Shown: piece by piece, positions 42,867-53,700 of the stretch
Position numbering within the stretch: the stretch's first letter is position 1
How the letters are laid out: each line of letters starts with the position of its first letter
Origin: Cranoglanis bouderius
Lineage: Eukaryota; Chordata; Actinopteri; Siluriformes; Cranoglanididae
Direction of reading: 5' to 3'
Assembly: GCA_023630585.1 (NCBI GenBank)
Contig: CM042552.1
Span: forward strand, 15,758,001 to 15,822,000
DNA: 64,000 nt
The notes under the pieces: generated by a model
The model's database searches: none
What the model saw: the letters and a program-made list of their open reading frames with translations, nothing else
What the model was told of the DNA's origin: nothing
Translations under genes and position numbers: made by a program

Positions 42867-42994
42867 TAACTTTGCTTGATTCTTCTGCAGGAGCAAAACA
42901 ATGAAAATAAGTGAATAATTAAATAAAAACCATCTGGTAGAGAAAGTGGATGGGCTCAAGCCACCTTTCTCTGTGCCAATTTATTAATTTCTCA
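42590..42994 (+). repeat. Diverged, truncated terminal satellite unit (65th)
   Basis: The unit begins as the others do but diverges along its length: TTTGAATGTTT, a changed TTTTTCATGTAC segment, GTTGATATTTTGG instead of GTTAATATTTGG, and a run of 30 T (42834-42863) followed by AAGTAAC in place of the TTTA tract and ACTTACCATATG. It also has GGAGCAAAACAATG instead of GGAGAAAAACAATA. Homology stops near 42994, where the sequence passes into retroviral gag on the other strand. Higher divergence at a boundary fits homogenisation by unequal crossing over acting less at array ends. Confidence 0.9.
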
Positions 42995-43004
42995 ATCCCG
43001 TACA

Positions 43005-43956
43005 TGGCTGGAGCCTGTGGCTGGACCTCAGCTCGCATCTGGAGTCCTCCAGTTGGCAGCTGTACAGCCTGAGGTTGGGCGGCTGCTGCCATTACTGCTG
43101 CCTGTGTTGTTGCGCCCTCCTTTCTCTCCTTCTTTCTTTGTTCCTGGGTTTCTTGCTTCTTCCGTACTAGTTCTCCTAATTGGGCTTTGTGAAGCTGGGC
43201 GACTAGGCTCTCTGCACCTTTTTGTGCTTCACGTTCCCTTCGCCGCTGCAGCTCCACGTGGTGTATGACGTTGGCTTCAAAGGTGTCCCATGGCATCGTA
43301 TTTAGTCCCACAATTGTCTCGAGTTGCTCTTGTACCTCCTTCGGGAGTGTCCTCTTGAGCATGAGCTTGAACAGCGTCTGACTTGCTACTGTTTCATCCC
43401 ATGGGCCTCCCATTTCCTCTCTCCAGCTATTTTGTAGTTTCAGTATGAATTGGGCCACTCCTTCATTCTCCTCCACTTTAATCTTTTCCACATTTCCTGG
43501 GTCGGCCTTGGTTGGGTAATCTTTCCTCAGTTCGTCCCATAACGTGTTCCTCAGGGGTCCGAAGGGATGGTCATCCCAGAGGGGATTATCCATCATATTT
43601 CCGATTGCACACCTTGTGAACAGTTCTGCCAGCTTGGTTAATCCTAGGGACTGTGACAATATCACCTTGATATCCCCCATGGCCAACTGAGTAGACCATG
43701 GAGTCTGAGTAGACACAGACTCCAGTCTGACCCCTTGTGAAATTCGGAGCGGGAACAAAGGAGCAGAGGGCAGAGGAGTGCTATAAAGCTGCTCCAGATA
43801 CTCAGAAATGCCAGTGGCCAGATGTGTCAACTGATAACGACGATAGAGGGTGACCTCGGCTGTCCCGGAGGAAAATGGGAGAGAAACCGAGGGCAGGCTA
43901 GGAGGAGAAGAACACAGAGGAGTCAGGAAAAGAAAACTTGGGGAGGAATCACACAC
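43005..43956 (-). pseudogene. Retrovirus-like gag fragment, capsid-like region, truncated by the satellite
   Basis: A minus-strand open frame of 345 codons spans 43956-42919, but its last ~28 codons read into satellite DNA, so only the part above about 43005 belongs to the element. It resembles a retroviral capsid region: an LFPLR segment at residues 67-71 followed by a tryptophan-containing helical region, a D/E-rich middle, a segment around residues 180-240 suggesting the C-terminal capsid domain, then a long K/E/R/Q-rich, probably coiled-coil tail and an Ala/Gln/Pro-rich stretch. No zinc knuckle, protease or polymerase follows, because the satellite boundary cuts it off. The first ~30 residues are probably not gag; a pyrimidine tract ending in CTCCTAG lies about 85 bp inside the frame and looks like a splice acceptor. 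The gag assignment is by overall character, not a database match. Confidence 0.6.
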
Positions 43957-44272
43957 TCTTGCCTTAAGCTAAATAAGTTAAATAGCCAGACAATAACAAA
44001 GACAGTAGTAGTCATGTTTGAGGAACGTCCTACCTAAACAGCTTGCTAAAAATCTAGAGACACAGCTTACCAAAACTGACTGTAACCATAGCATTACTAA
44101 AGTCTCACAAAAACAGCATTAAGCATAAAGTACAGAAAATAGTAGACACGTAGTAGGGGCAAGGACCTAAATTAAAACAACAAAATGAGAGGAGTAAAAA
44201 TACGACTTACACATTTTAGGCATCCTGAAGGGAGAATAAGTGTTGAGTAGCACGATAGTCCACAGCTGAATA
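43957..44272. other. Unassigned 316-bp spacer between gag fragment and LTR
   Basis: AT-rich sequence with no convincing reading frame on either strand. A short purine tract (GAAGGGAGAA) lies about 35 bp before the plus-strand LTR; if that LTR were a 3' LTR this would be the place for a polypurine tract, but its distance from the LTR edge is greater than usual. Nothing else is recognised. Confidence 0.4.
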
Positions 44273-44944
44273 TATCGAAAAACTAGGAAGTTTAGGTTAA
44301 ATACAGACAGTTTTTTTAATAACAAATGACGGCAAAGGCCAAAAATAAGGGGAAATCCAAAAGATGGAAATACCAAAAAAGGGCACAAGGAAAGAAGTAA
44401 AACTGGAACTAAGGGGAAATTCAAAGAACAGGATATGAGTCAAAAATGACGCACGAAGGGGAGTTTTTCAGAAAAGTGGAAAATAAGGGGAACTCGGCAA
44501 AAGATGCAAATGAAGATAGGAGGGGCCAAAAGGGCCATACTGGAAAATAAGGGGAATTCACCAGGGCATATGCAAATTAAAGAAGGAGGCGCCACACAGC
44601 GCCTCAGCATAAATAGAGGGGAATTTTCTAGGGAGTTTTTGAGAACACAGAGGACACTGAGGATGCAGTGTATGCTGATGTACTTGCTTACAATAACATA
44701 GAAATGTGTTTTGTACTGTGAGTATTGTTCTCCTTGAGCTCAATGGACTTTCATGTTTGTGGACTGTATTAAAACAACGTTTGCTCTTTCTCATCCAAGT
44801 TTGAGGAGTCTCAATTTATTGATAGTAGTTTAAGTGTAATAAGAGTTTAAAAGGATCATAACAGCCGAGAGGGAATCCAATTCCACCCTGGATGTCGGAG
44901 CTCGGAGGGAGTTTCCCCTTCTGAGCCCTAGGTATTTTCCGACA
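44273..44944 (+). mobile_element. Retroviral-type LTR, plus orientation (LTR B), ~672 bp
   Basis: The segment is homologous, in inverted orientation, to 48067-48689. It begins TATCGAAAAACTAGG (probably a mutated TGTCG start) and ends TTTTCCGACA, so its ends form a short imperfect inverted repeat of the TG...CA kind. Inside are four copies of an AAATAAGGGGAA-type motif, two octamers ATGCAAAT and a TATA-like CATAAATAG at 44608-44616, i.e. a U3-like order. No primer-binding site follows at 44945 and no target-site duplication is visible (flanks GAATA and CCTCC), so it is not a simple solo-LTR insertion. Confidence 0.8.
44343..44577 (+). promoter_or_regulatory. U3 enhancer-like repeats and paired octamers in LTR B
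   Basis: Variants of AAATAAGGGGAAATCC start at 44343, 44407, 44481 and 44545 (spacings 64, 74 and 64 bp). ATGCAAAT, the octamer recognised by Oct-family factors, lies at 44504-44511 and 44570-44577. Both octamers are kept in the other LTR (48381-48388 and 48447-48454 as the reverse complement) with the same 66-bp spacing. This suggests tandemly duplicated transcription-control modules; factor binding is inference. Confidence 0.55.
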
Positions 44945-47337
44945 CCTCCTCCGTGACTACGCCTGATACTGCAGAGCTCTTCTCCTCTGGGCTTCCAATC
45001 TTCCTCTGCTCCTTTGCTTGTAACTGTGTCACTCTTCGGGTCCCTTACTGGGCTGGGGGGGGGGGGGGGGGTTCCCCCTCTTTTCCCTTTCCCTCATTGC
45101 TGGGTCCTCAAACTGGGGTATACCATGGGACTTTGGCGTGGGGACGCACCCTTCTGGAGTATTGCCGCTATTTCCTCCGACCTTCGCTGTAGTTCCTTTC
45201 TCAACCCTTCGACGTCGGACAACCTCCGCTCCTCTTCTCCCGATATCTTCAGCTAAGTCATCATGCTCCATGCTGCCTGTGCCCTTAGTTCCTCTATGTG
45301 CCTCAGCTTATCCTCCAGCTGGGTTATCATCAGCCCTTATTTCCGCCTCGGATAGTTTATGGCTTGCCTGGGTGGCTTGCTCTTCCAGGACCTGTAGGGT
45401 CCTTTGCAACTCTTCCTGTGCCCTCCATAAACTCTCTCCTGCACTTCCGGTGGCCTTTTTCGCCTCCCATTCGGCCTTGCCTGTTTCTTCCTCCATGTGG
45501 CGGAATTTGCTTATTAGTTTTCCTTCCTCCTCACACACGTATTGCTTCATTTCCTCCAGTTTTCCCAGCATCTTTTTCCCTTCCTCCAGTAGGCTCTGCC
45601 CGTCTTCTCTCATTTTTGCTAGAACTCCGCTCCTCCCAACCGGCATTACTTGCACCTCCCCGTGTATCTGTATCCATGGTGCCCCTTCCTCTTCCTCGTC
45701 TTCCTCCATTGCTTTCTCCTTTTCTTTCTGCTGTCCCTCCTTGTCTTCCACATGGGCTCTCTCTAGGGGGCTGTGCTCATCCAGTTCCTGTTCCACTCTC
45801 CCCCCCTTCTCTCGCGACTCGCCTCTCTCTTCTCAACCCAATCCTTTTATACTGTGATGTAGTCTATCCAGACAGCCATGCAGGCTTTCCCTTTCTGCTC
45901 CCCTTCTCAGTACGCTCACCCTGCGTGGGGTGCTATGCAGCCTTGCGGTCCCTTCCCAGGGCATACTGCTTCTATGCTCATACCATGCCAGCTTCTGCCG
46001 GACTAGATCATCGTCCCATTCCATCTCCTCCTGTGTCATTTCTCTTCGGCTTGGCGAGTATCCATAGCTTCCTTGTTGGCTCCTGTCCTCTGCATATCAT
46101 CGATGGCCTTTGTGCTCCTGGCTTTCATAGTTTTCTCCCTCCATCATTGTCACGAACCCTTCAACTTGGCCCAACGTTACTTCTATATGCACCCTCCATG
46201 AGTCTGGGTTAGCCTTCACCACTGGGTATATTCCTAATGGGCTAAACGGGACTTGTGGGTACAGTCCCAATGGGCTGGGTGGACAACTTGCGTTATATGG
46301 GGGTGGCTTGACGTGCTCCGCATCCAGCTCCACTGGTGGGGCTTCCTTTTCTTTCCCTTTTTCCTTCTGTTCTTCAATGCCTGCTTCTGTTCTCTCTTTT
46401 TCCCTTCTCTCCTGCTCTTCTCTTTCTTTCCTCTCCTGTGCCTTTCTTCTTTCCCTTCCTTCTCTCTCAAACCAACCTAGCACCTCCCACTTTCTCCTTT
46501 CCTTTTTCACTTTTTCCTTTCTCGTTTTCCTTCTTCACTTCTCCCCAACATTCAATTCTTTCCCACATCTTTTGACATTTTTGCTCATTAAAGGTTCCTT
46601 CCTCAGGCCAGTGCAACTCCTCTATTGTCCGCTCATGCCATTTCTTCATGTATTTCTTGATCTCTTTCTCTGCCTCCTTGTGCTTTGCAATCATTATGTC
46701 CACTGGCATGGCTAGCTTCACTCCTTTCTCCATCATGCACCCCTGTCTGGCCCTTGTTGCACTACTTTGTGGGCCTGGGTTTCTATTTGCTATTGACCAT
46801 GTTAATTTTGCCCTTATTTGTCAAACTGTTACTCCCCTTCTCACTGGGTTTTTTCGTATTCTCTCCCCCAATGGATTTATTCCGTCAAGTAATATTGCTA
46901 TTCCTTGCCCTCTTTCCCACTGCACCTCCCTTCTCTCTACTGTCACAATGGCTGTCAGTCCTGAGCAATAGTTAGACTGTCCTGGCCTGCTTGCCGCTAA
47001 TTCTACCAGGGGTTCGTCCTCCTCATCGTATGGGTCTTTAATAAACTCAAAAAGGGATATTTTGGCTTGCGCGTGTGCAGGAGATCTCAATATTTTTTCT
47101 ATCGTGGGACCCAATATCCTAGGGCCTCACTTCTCTTATCTTCTCGTACAAATTTTCCTCTGGAAATATGCTGTGTAATGTTTCTAACCCTTCAAAAATT
47201 GTTATTGCCCTCAACCTCTGCTTAATTAGTTCTGGTGATTGCCATCGTTCTACTCCGTTTCTGTCCCTGTAGGTTCGCTCGTCATAGAAATGCATGCTTA
47301 TTCCTCTGATCACTATATCTATTTCCAACTCTTCCAT
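44945..47337 (-). pseudogene. Retrovirus-like gag, N-terminal half (matrix and proline-rich region), broken
   Basis: A run of minus-strand frames lies downstream of the minus-oriented LTR and its primer-binding site. Reading begins with an ATG at 47337 and passes through at least two frameshifts (near 47116 and near 46500) and several stops, so no complete protein can be made. Order: an N-terminal domain of unclear fold; a basic region; a very Glu/Lys/Arg-rich, probably coiled-coil stretch; then a proline-rich section with a PPPY motif at 46306-46295 followed by LYPQV- and IYPVV-type segments; then another Glu-rich coiled-coil section (45796-45308); and a proline run encoded by a 17-G tract (45055-45071). 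PPPY is a known late-domain motif for budding of gag particles. The order fits a gamma- or epsilon-like gag upstream of capsid. The fragment ends against the inverted LTR B at 44944. Confidence 0.6.
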
Positions 47338-48040
47338 CCAGTGTCTGCCTCTTCCTCAGTGTATTAACTGCGTGTGTGCGTGTGTTGTGTGTACTTACCC
47401 TCTTTTCCTACATTGCGCCCTTCAATCCGCCTCACACTATGAGGCTGTGCAATACCCAAAATTATACACACCACTATAACTATAAGTATCTCATCCAACA
47501 TTTGTTCAAAACACATTCAACATTTATTCAATTTCCACTATATTGTATTCTTTGTCACGTTACCAGGGGCCCCCCATCTCTACCAAGCAGACCTGTCTAC
47601 CCCGACAGCGGTATCTAGAGACACACTTTTCCTTATTCCACCTGCCTGTGCAGTCCCGGTTTGTGGGTTAAGCCCGCTGACCGGCGGTATCTGCAGGAAT
47701 TTTTCCTCTTACAGTCCTACTCAGACCAGTTTGCTTAAATAACGTGGCACACGCAATTATACACCTTTTCCAGTTAATACCAAGTTCCACAAAACCTCTT
47801 TTCACACAAACATTCACTTTTTGCTATTTCTCATCCAACTCTTCCACCCTTACAGTTCTTGGCCCGTGGCCAGCAACCCACGCCCTCCCCAGGGCCGCCC
47901 CTCCTTTCAGGCCACAGATTAACTATACACAGACTTTGAGTATAACAGGTGTCTGCTTACCTTTTGTTATTGAGTTTGGCCGTCTGTAGCCTGCAGGGTG
48001 GACGGTCCTAGTTTAGGTCACGGTTAATGCCAGCTGCTTG
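47338..48040 (-). other. Untranslated leader of the minus-strand retroviral element
   Basis: About 700 bp between the primer-binding site and the first gag ATG, with no sustained reading frame. This is the expected place of the 5' leader and packaging region. The plus strand shows only short shadow frames. I recognise no defined structure within it. Confidence 0.5.
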
Positions 48041-48061
48041 CGGGCCCACCCAGGGATGCCA
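48041..48061 (-). promoter_or_regulatory. Primer-binding site complementary to tRNA-Asn
   Basis: On the minus strand, five bases after the LTR end (...CCAACA), the sequence reads TGGCATCCCTGGGTGGGC. The complement of the 3' end of vertebrate tRNA-Asn(GUU) is TGGCGTCCCTGGGTGGGC, so 17 of 18 bases match, and the one difference is G to A at a CpG. The position directly after U5 and the TGG start are those of a reverse-transcription primer site. This fixes the orientation of the element as minus. Confidence 0.8.
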
Positions 48062-48066
48062 ATTAA

Positions 48067-48689
48067 TGTTGGAAAAAATCTCAGAGCCCCCTCTGAGCTC
48101 TGACATCCAGGGTGGAGTTGAAGTCTTCACCAAATCTCACTTTACTAAAACTATCAGGAATAAATCAAAACTCTTCAGGCTTGGATGAGAAAGAGTAAAC
48201 ATTGTTTATTGCAGTCCAAAAACCCAAAAGTCCATTGAGCTCAAGGAGAACAACACTCACTATACAAAACACATCTCTATGTTATTGCAAGCAAGTGTAT
48301 CTGCATTCTCTGCATTCTCAAAAACTCCCCAGAAAATCCCCTCAATTTTCCTTGGGCGCTGTAAAGTGCCTCCTCTTTTAATTTGCATATGCTCTGTCAA
48401 ATTCCACTTATTTTCTACTATGGCCCTTCTAGCCCCTCCTTTTCTAATTTGCATTCTTCTCCGAATTCCCCTTATTTCCCGCTTTTCTGGGAAAAACCAC
48501 TTTGTGCGTCATTTCCGACTCATATCCTGCCTTCTGAATTTCCCCTTATTTTCCGATCTGCTTACTTCCCTATGTCCTTTTTTGGGTGTTCCTGTCTTTT
48601 GGATTTCCCCTTATTTTAGGCCTTTGGCATCATTTGTTATTAAAAAAAAACTGTTTGTATTTAACCGACACTTCCTAGTTTTTGTTACA
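48067..48689 (-). mobile_element. Retroviral-type 5' LTR, minus orientation (LTR A), ~623 bp
   Basis: On the minus strand it starts TGTAACAAAAACTAGG at 48689 and ends TTTTTTCCAACA at 48067, giving TGT...ACA ends. It is the inverted partner of LTR B, with the same GGGGAA-type repeats and two octamers; I estimate roughly 80% identity by eye. The TATA-like box seen in LTR B is absent from the corresponding place. The tRNA-Asn primer site follows at once, so this is a 5' LTR. Its outer edge lies against LINE copy c ORF1, suggesting integration into, or rearrangement with, that LINE. No matching 3' LTR in the same orientation is present. Confidence 0.8.
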
Positions 48690-48706
48690 TTTCTCTGCAG
48701 ATTCCA

Positions 48707-49925
48707 TTGCTAACAGAGGCCCAACAGTGGCGCCTCCCCAGGTGCCGCCACTTTCGTAGGCTGCCTCTCCCTTTCAACTGCCTCCTCGGTGGTGGCAGCT
48801 CTCTCCACCTGCAAGATGCCGTCCGCCCCTTTCTCCGCCCCCTGCATTTCCTGTACCTAGAATTCCTGCTGCTCCGCCACCGATTTCTCCACCTGCGGGG
48901 CCGCTCTCGTTGGTCTTGCGTTGCTCGGTCCCGGCTCTGCCTCCTCTCGCTCTCTCTCTTGGCAGGCACCCAAGGACGCAAACTCCTCTGTGAAGAGACG
49001 TTGTCTGCCACTGCCTCCTGGACCTCCTGCTCAACTCTCGTGGACCGCTCCTCCATTGCCTGGGCTGCTCTGACCACTCCCGCTGGCCCCGCTGTGCTTG
49101 GGCCTGCCACTGCCTCTTCCTGCTCTCTCTCCTGGGGCACTGCCAGAGCCACCAGATCCTCCACAAAGAGGCTTGTGAAGGTACGTCTCCTATATGGGCA
49201 GTGGCGTTAGAGATGCCCCTCACTCCTGCAGAGGCTGCAGGTCTTTGGGGCCCCGCACTCCGCTGCCACATGGCCTTCCCCCTCGCACAGACGGCACCTT
49301 TTTCCAGTGCAGACCTCTTGTTGTGGCCCAAGGCTCTGCACTGCCGGCAGTAGAGGGGCTGGGCAGGGTCGTGGAGAAATCCCCGGTGAGGCCTGATGGC
49401 AAAGCTGCAAGGGGGGTGCAGCAATCCCCCAGGCACCGCAGGGTCGAATTTTAGCCTCACCTGGAATCTCCGCTTGCCGTTCCAGATCCCGAAGCTCCCC
49501 CGGATCCTTTCACCTGCTGACACCGAGGAGCAGTACCTCCCCAAGAAGGCCCTGATGTCCTCATCAGTGACGCAGGGGTTGTACAGGTGGACCGTCACCG
49601 GAACCTCATCCATGGCGAAGAGGGAAACACATCGGAGACCCCGAAGTGCTTCCTCCCCAGGCTGTCTGGAGCACAGGCCAAAGAATGTGGAGCAGTCAGA
49701 GAACGAGCAGAAGGTCACGTCCAGGAACCCTGACGAGAAGAAATCCTGGAGGCAGAAGATCTCGGCAGCCATAATCTTTCCCAGGTCCCGCAGAATACGA
49801 AGAATGACCCAGTCCCATCCAAAGCGTTTCCTCTCCTCCTCTGTTGCATCTGTCCGGAACTCAATCCTCACAGTGTGACGAAGCCACATCACCTTGGCTG
49901 GCCATATTTCGCCATCTCCACTCAT
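48707..49925 (-). pseudogene. LINE ORF1 (zinc-knuckle nucleic-acid-binding protein), copy c, frameshifted
   Basis: ORF1 starts at the ATG at 49925 (MSGDGE...). It follows copy b's ORF1 closely through the RFGWDWVILRILRDL, FAMDEVPVTV and FGIWNGKRRF segments up to the first zinc knuckle, CRQCRALGHN. Just after that the frame is lost; the second and third knuckles continue in another frame (49410-49207). ORF1 proteins of L1/Tx1-type LINEs bind element RNA and act as chaperones in the ribonucleoprotein. The part before the knuckles resembles the region found in ZCCHC3-like vertebrate proteins. The C-terminal half is rearranged, Arg-rich and out of frame, so this copy is dead. Confidence 0.75.
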
Positions 49926-49942
49926 AGCTTGCAGACCAAGCA
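48707..49942 (-). mobile_element. LINE copy c: 5' end and ORF1 only
   Basis: Minus-strand LINE fragment starting next to the poly(A) of copy b (49943-49967) and ending at the LTR near 48700. It contains about 18 bases of 5' leader and then ORF1. ORF2 and the 3' end are missing, presumably lost with the retroviral integration or rearrangement at 48690-48706. Confidence 0.8.
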
Positions 49943-49967
49943 ATTTATTTATTATTATTTTTTTTTT

Positions 49968-50740
49968 ATTATTAACCAAAATACTTCCACAAACAATTCA
50001 ACAGATCTTAAGTCCATAAATCATCAAAAAAGGCAGTCCTCATCCAAAGCAATCAATAATCCACAAATTAAAATAAATACAGTACTCAAACTTCATGAAA
50101 AACATTCCAACAAATGATTCAATCTACATGAAAAGGAAAAAAAACAAAAAAACATCCAAACCAATCATCAGAACTTTCCAATATCATAAACTGCAACACA
50201 GGGAAAGAATTTTCATTATTAATAATAACAATAACAAAGTCAATAATACAAACAAAAATATAAACACACCAAGCATTTTCACTATGCAATTTAACCCTAA
50301 CCCTCCACCACCTCACCAATACCCCAAACCCTCCACCACCCCCCCACAGGTATATTCCCCCACTTTTACCAAACTACATACAAAACTACATAGCATACTA
50401 GAAGAATGAAAAAGAAAACCCACACCTAAATCAAAATAGAAAACAAAAAAGGGGGTGGCTGGGGGAGCAAACAAAAGAAAATGTAGTGGAACCAAATCAA
50501 CAAAAAAAAAGGAAAACCCAAACCAAAACCCCACGAAACCAAAACCTGCTGCCTGAACCATCCTTGCTACCTTGCTTGTTCGTGGGGCCACCAAGGCGCC
50601 TCCACCAGTGTGGTCCCTGAAAACCCCCCACCCTCCACCCCTCCTACTCCTACCCTGACAAAACTTTCCCTACCTCCCTCACCTTGCCTTACCTTTCTGA
50701 ACCTGGCCCTGAATGAATGAAGCAGGTTCTCATGGCTGAC
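49968..50740 (-). other. 3' untranslated region of LINE copy b
   Basis: A-poor on the minus strand near the ORF2 end, then strongly T-rich (A-rich on plus), beginning ATTATTAACCAAAATAC on the plus strand next to the tail. Homologous segments occur at the 3' ends of copies a and d. No gene is present; short frames here are artefacts of low-complexity sequence. Confidence 0.7.
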
Positions 50741-53700
50741 TCATGGAGACTGGCTTCGGATGCACTCGTTCCTTGTGCTCCATAAGACGCACTTCGCCAC
50801 TGAGATGGCTTGCCACAAAGGCTTCACCACCTCCAGTCCCATGCGCCTCAGACCCCTGCCATACAGCACGAGGTCGCAATCTATATCTGCTCCCCCTTCG
50901 GCAGACCACCACGCCGAGACCCGTCTCCAGAACCGGGCCATGACGGAACACAACCACAAAGCATGCTCGACTGTCTCCTCGCCCCCGCATCCGATAGGGC
51001 ACAGAGGAGTGCGGCTCATGCCATATCGATATAGCCGTTCCCTAACCGGGAGACGTCCCAGAGGCCCCAGCCAGTGCAGATCTTTACTGGCCCCATCCAA
51101 CCATGTGGGCTGCAGAGCTGCCCACTCGACCCCTGGCACTCGGGGGAGGGTCTCGCCAGATTGCGCTGCAGAGCAGTTCCTCCATCTCTTATACAGCCTC
51201 CTGTGATCCCACAAGAGGCCGTTTTCCAGACACCAGGGCTGGTCATGGACAAAGTCCCCCGCCTTCTGGTAATACCATGGGCGATCGGTCGACCATGGCG
51301 ACGTTCCCCTCCAGGGGACCACTGTTTGCAGGGTAAACCTCATCCATAACCTTGCGAACAAAGATGCAATGTACATTGCCATGGTCTTAAGGGGAGTGCA
51401 AGCCACTCCCCTCCCTCCTTTTTCCTGCTCCATGTACATTCTAACGCGGGCCACCTGCTCACATCTTCCCCCCCAAATGACTGTAAATAAACTGCGCTCT
51501 AGGTGCCTTCCCGTTACAAACGGGACAGGGAAGACACAGGCCAGGTGATTAAGGCCTGCCAGCAGGTCGGCATTCGCTGCTACGACCCTACCTGTGAGGA
51601 AAGGTCCCTTCTGCCCCAGCTCTCAGCCCTGGCTTGCAACTTTCTCAGGGCGATGTCCCAATTCTTCTGGGCACTGCCTTCTCTCCAGAAGACAACCCCC
51701 AGAACCTTTAGCCCATCCTGACACAGAGCTAACCCCCATGTGACTTCGGTCCTTCCCACCCACGATCCTGCGTACAGGACCACAGACTTTCCACGGTTGA
51801 CACGCACCCCAGTGGCCCCCGAAAAAGCCTCCAGTACTCGCTCCACCGCATGGAAGTCCTCATCCTGGCCAAGGAACATGGTTGCATCGTCGGCATACAC
51901 CAACACCTTGGCCCTCATCCCTCCTGCACCAGGGATGTGAAGTCCCTGGAAAGCAGGTTATTTTCTCAGCCACTCCGCCAATGGCTCCGTGTATAGCACA
52001 TAAAGCAAAGGCGACAGCAGACAACCCTGTCTGACCCCTCCCCGCTGCGTGATCAGCTCAGAGAGATGCCCATTCATTACCACGTGGCTGACCGCTCCTG
52101 CGTAGAGGAGTCTGACCATGGTGATGAAGCCGGGACCAAAGCCCATCCACTCCAGGAGCACAAAAAGAAATGTGTGTGACACACGATCAAAAGCCTTCTC
52201 CTGGTCCAGGCTTAATAGCACCAACGGTACCCAACGCTGTTCAGCCCATGCTAGTGGATCTTTGATCAGTGCCAGGTTCATGCTACATGTCCGCCCGGGC
52301 ACCCCACAAGTCTGGTCAGGGTGAACCACCTGGGACATCACCTCTCTCAGACATAGGACCATTACCTTTGCTAAGACCTTGTAGCCGGCCGTCAGCAAAG
52401 TGATCAGCCTCCAGTTCGCCAAGTCTGTCCTATCGCCCTTTTTATGAAGGAGAGTTATGTGCCCTACCTTAGAAGATGGAGGTAGAGCTCCACTCTCTAC
52501 TGCTTCCCTGTAGACCTCCAGCAGATCCGGCCCCACCAACGGCCAGAATGTACGGTACCACTCTACTGGTAGACCGTCCCCGCTGGGAGCAACCCCAGTC
52601 TTCAGGGAGTGCATGGCTGCCTCCACCTCCTCTAGGGAAATTTGTCCCTCTAATGCTTAAGACTGGCAGCCTGCTGGTGACAGCATCCTGGAAAGCCACA
52701 GCGAGGTCTCCCCTCATTTCTCTATCACTGAAGAGATCACTGTAGAAGGATCTAGCCACTCCCAGCATCTCTTCAGTTGAGGATACCACCTGAGCACCCT
52801 GCTTCAGGCCCTCCATGAACAACCCTCACTGACGGCTTCTCACGCTACTAAAAAAATAGAGCGTCGGGAGCTCGTCTTGCTTGAGCGCCTGCTTCCCGGC
52901 CTGGACAAAGTAGCTGTGGGCCTCAGCCTCGTAGTGGACCCGTAGGGCCTCACTAGTGTCCCTGAGTCACCCTTGATCTCCGTCTTGCCAGGCCTCACTC
53001 AATTTTCTGGACCATTTTTCCACCCCTTCCCGCTTTCTCCTCTCCATCTCCTGCCCCCACCAGCGGCACAGGATGGTGACCCTCCCTTTTAGGTCCTCCC
53101 ACCATTCTGTTTGTGAAGCATATAACCCCCTCATACACTTCCAGCCAACATAGAGCTTGCAAAAGGAGGGGTCCTGCAACGTGGTTACATTTAACCGCCA
53201 AGAACCCCGTTCTCTCCAGCCCACCTCTACCCGAATGCCCCCGATCACCATGCAGTGGTCGGAGGCCCAAAAGGGCCTAAGAAGAAACGAGTGCACTTTC
53301 GCACTGTCCGCCACAAACAGGAGGTCGAGCCGAGCGGTGTCGCCCCTGGAATTCCTCCAGGTGTGACCTGAGTCCTGTGGCTCGACCACCTTGAACATGT
53401 CCACCAGACCTGCTCCTGTCATTACTTGGGCCAGCTCTCTCCCCCCCTCTGCCTCCACATCCACGTTGAAGTCTCCCCCCACCAACAGAAGTCTGTTGGT
53501 AAGCAGGAGAGGCTCCAACTGATGGAAGAACCCTTTCCTCTGTCCTACCCTGCATGGGGCATAAACCCCTATAGCCCTGAATCCCACCCCCCTCCAATTA
53601 CCATCAACACACAGCACCCTCCCCTGCACCACTGAAACCACTGTCTCTATCGTGAAATCAAAAGATCTGAACAAAATTCCCACTCCATCCCCCCTCCCAA

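Noticed and set aside
42674..42901. Minus-strand frame with a poly-lysine run
   Set aside because: It is the T30 tract and satellite sequence read backwards.
42919..43956. Full 345-codon frame as an intact host gene
   Set aside because: The C-terminal ~28 residues come from satellite DNA and the N-terminal ~30 look like intron or leader sequence; only the middle is gag-like.
45055..45071. Regulatory G-quadruplex
   Set aside because: A single run of 17 G coding for prolines in dead gag; more likely a slippage tract, and no evidence of function.
45138..46971. Long plus-strand frames of 239, 304 and 135 codons
   Set aside because: They are the antisense of the Glu/Lys-rich gag sequence (hence Ser/Pro/Leu/Phe-rich) and show no domain.
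48707..49210. Plus-strand 167-codon frame over LINE copy c
   Set aside because: Antisense shadow of the frameshifted ORF1.
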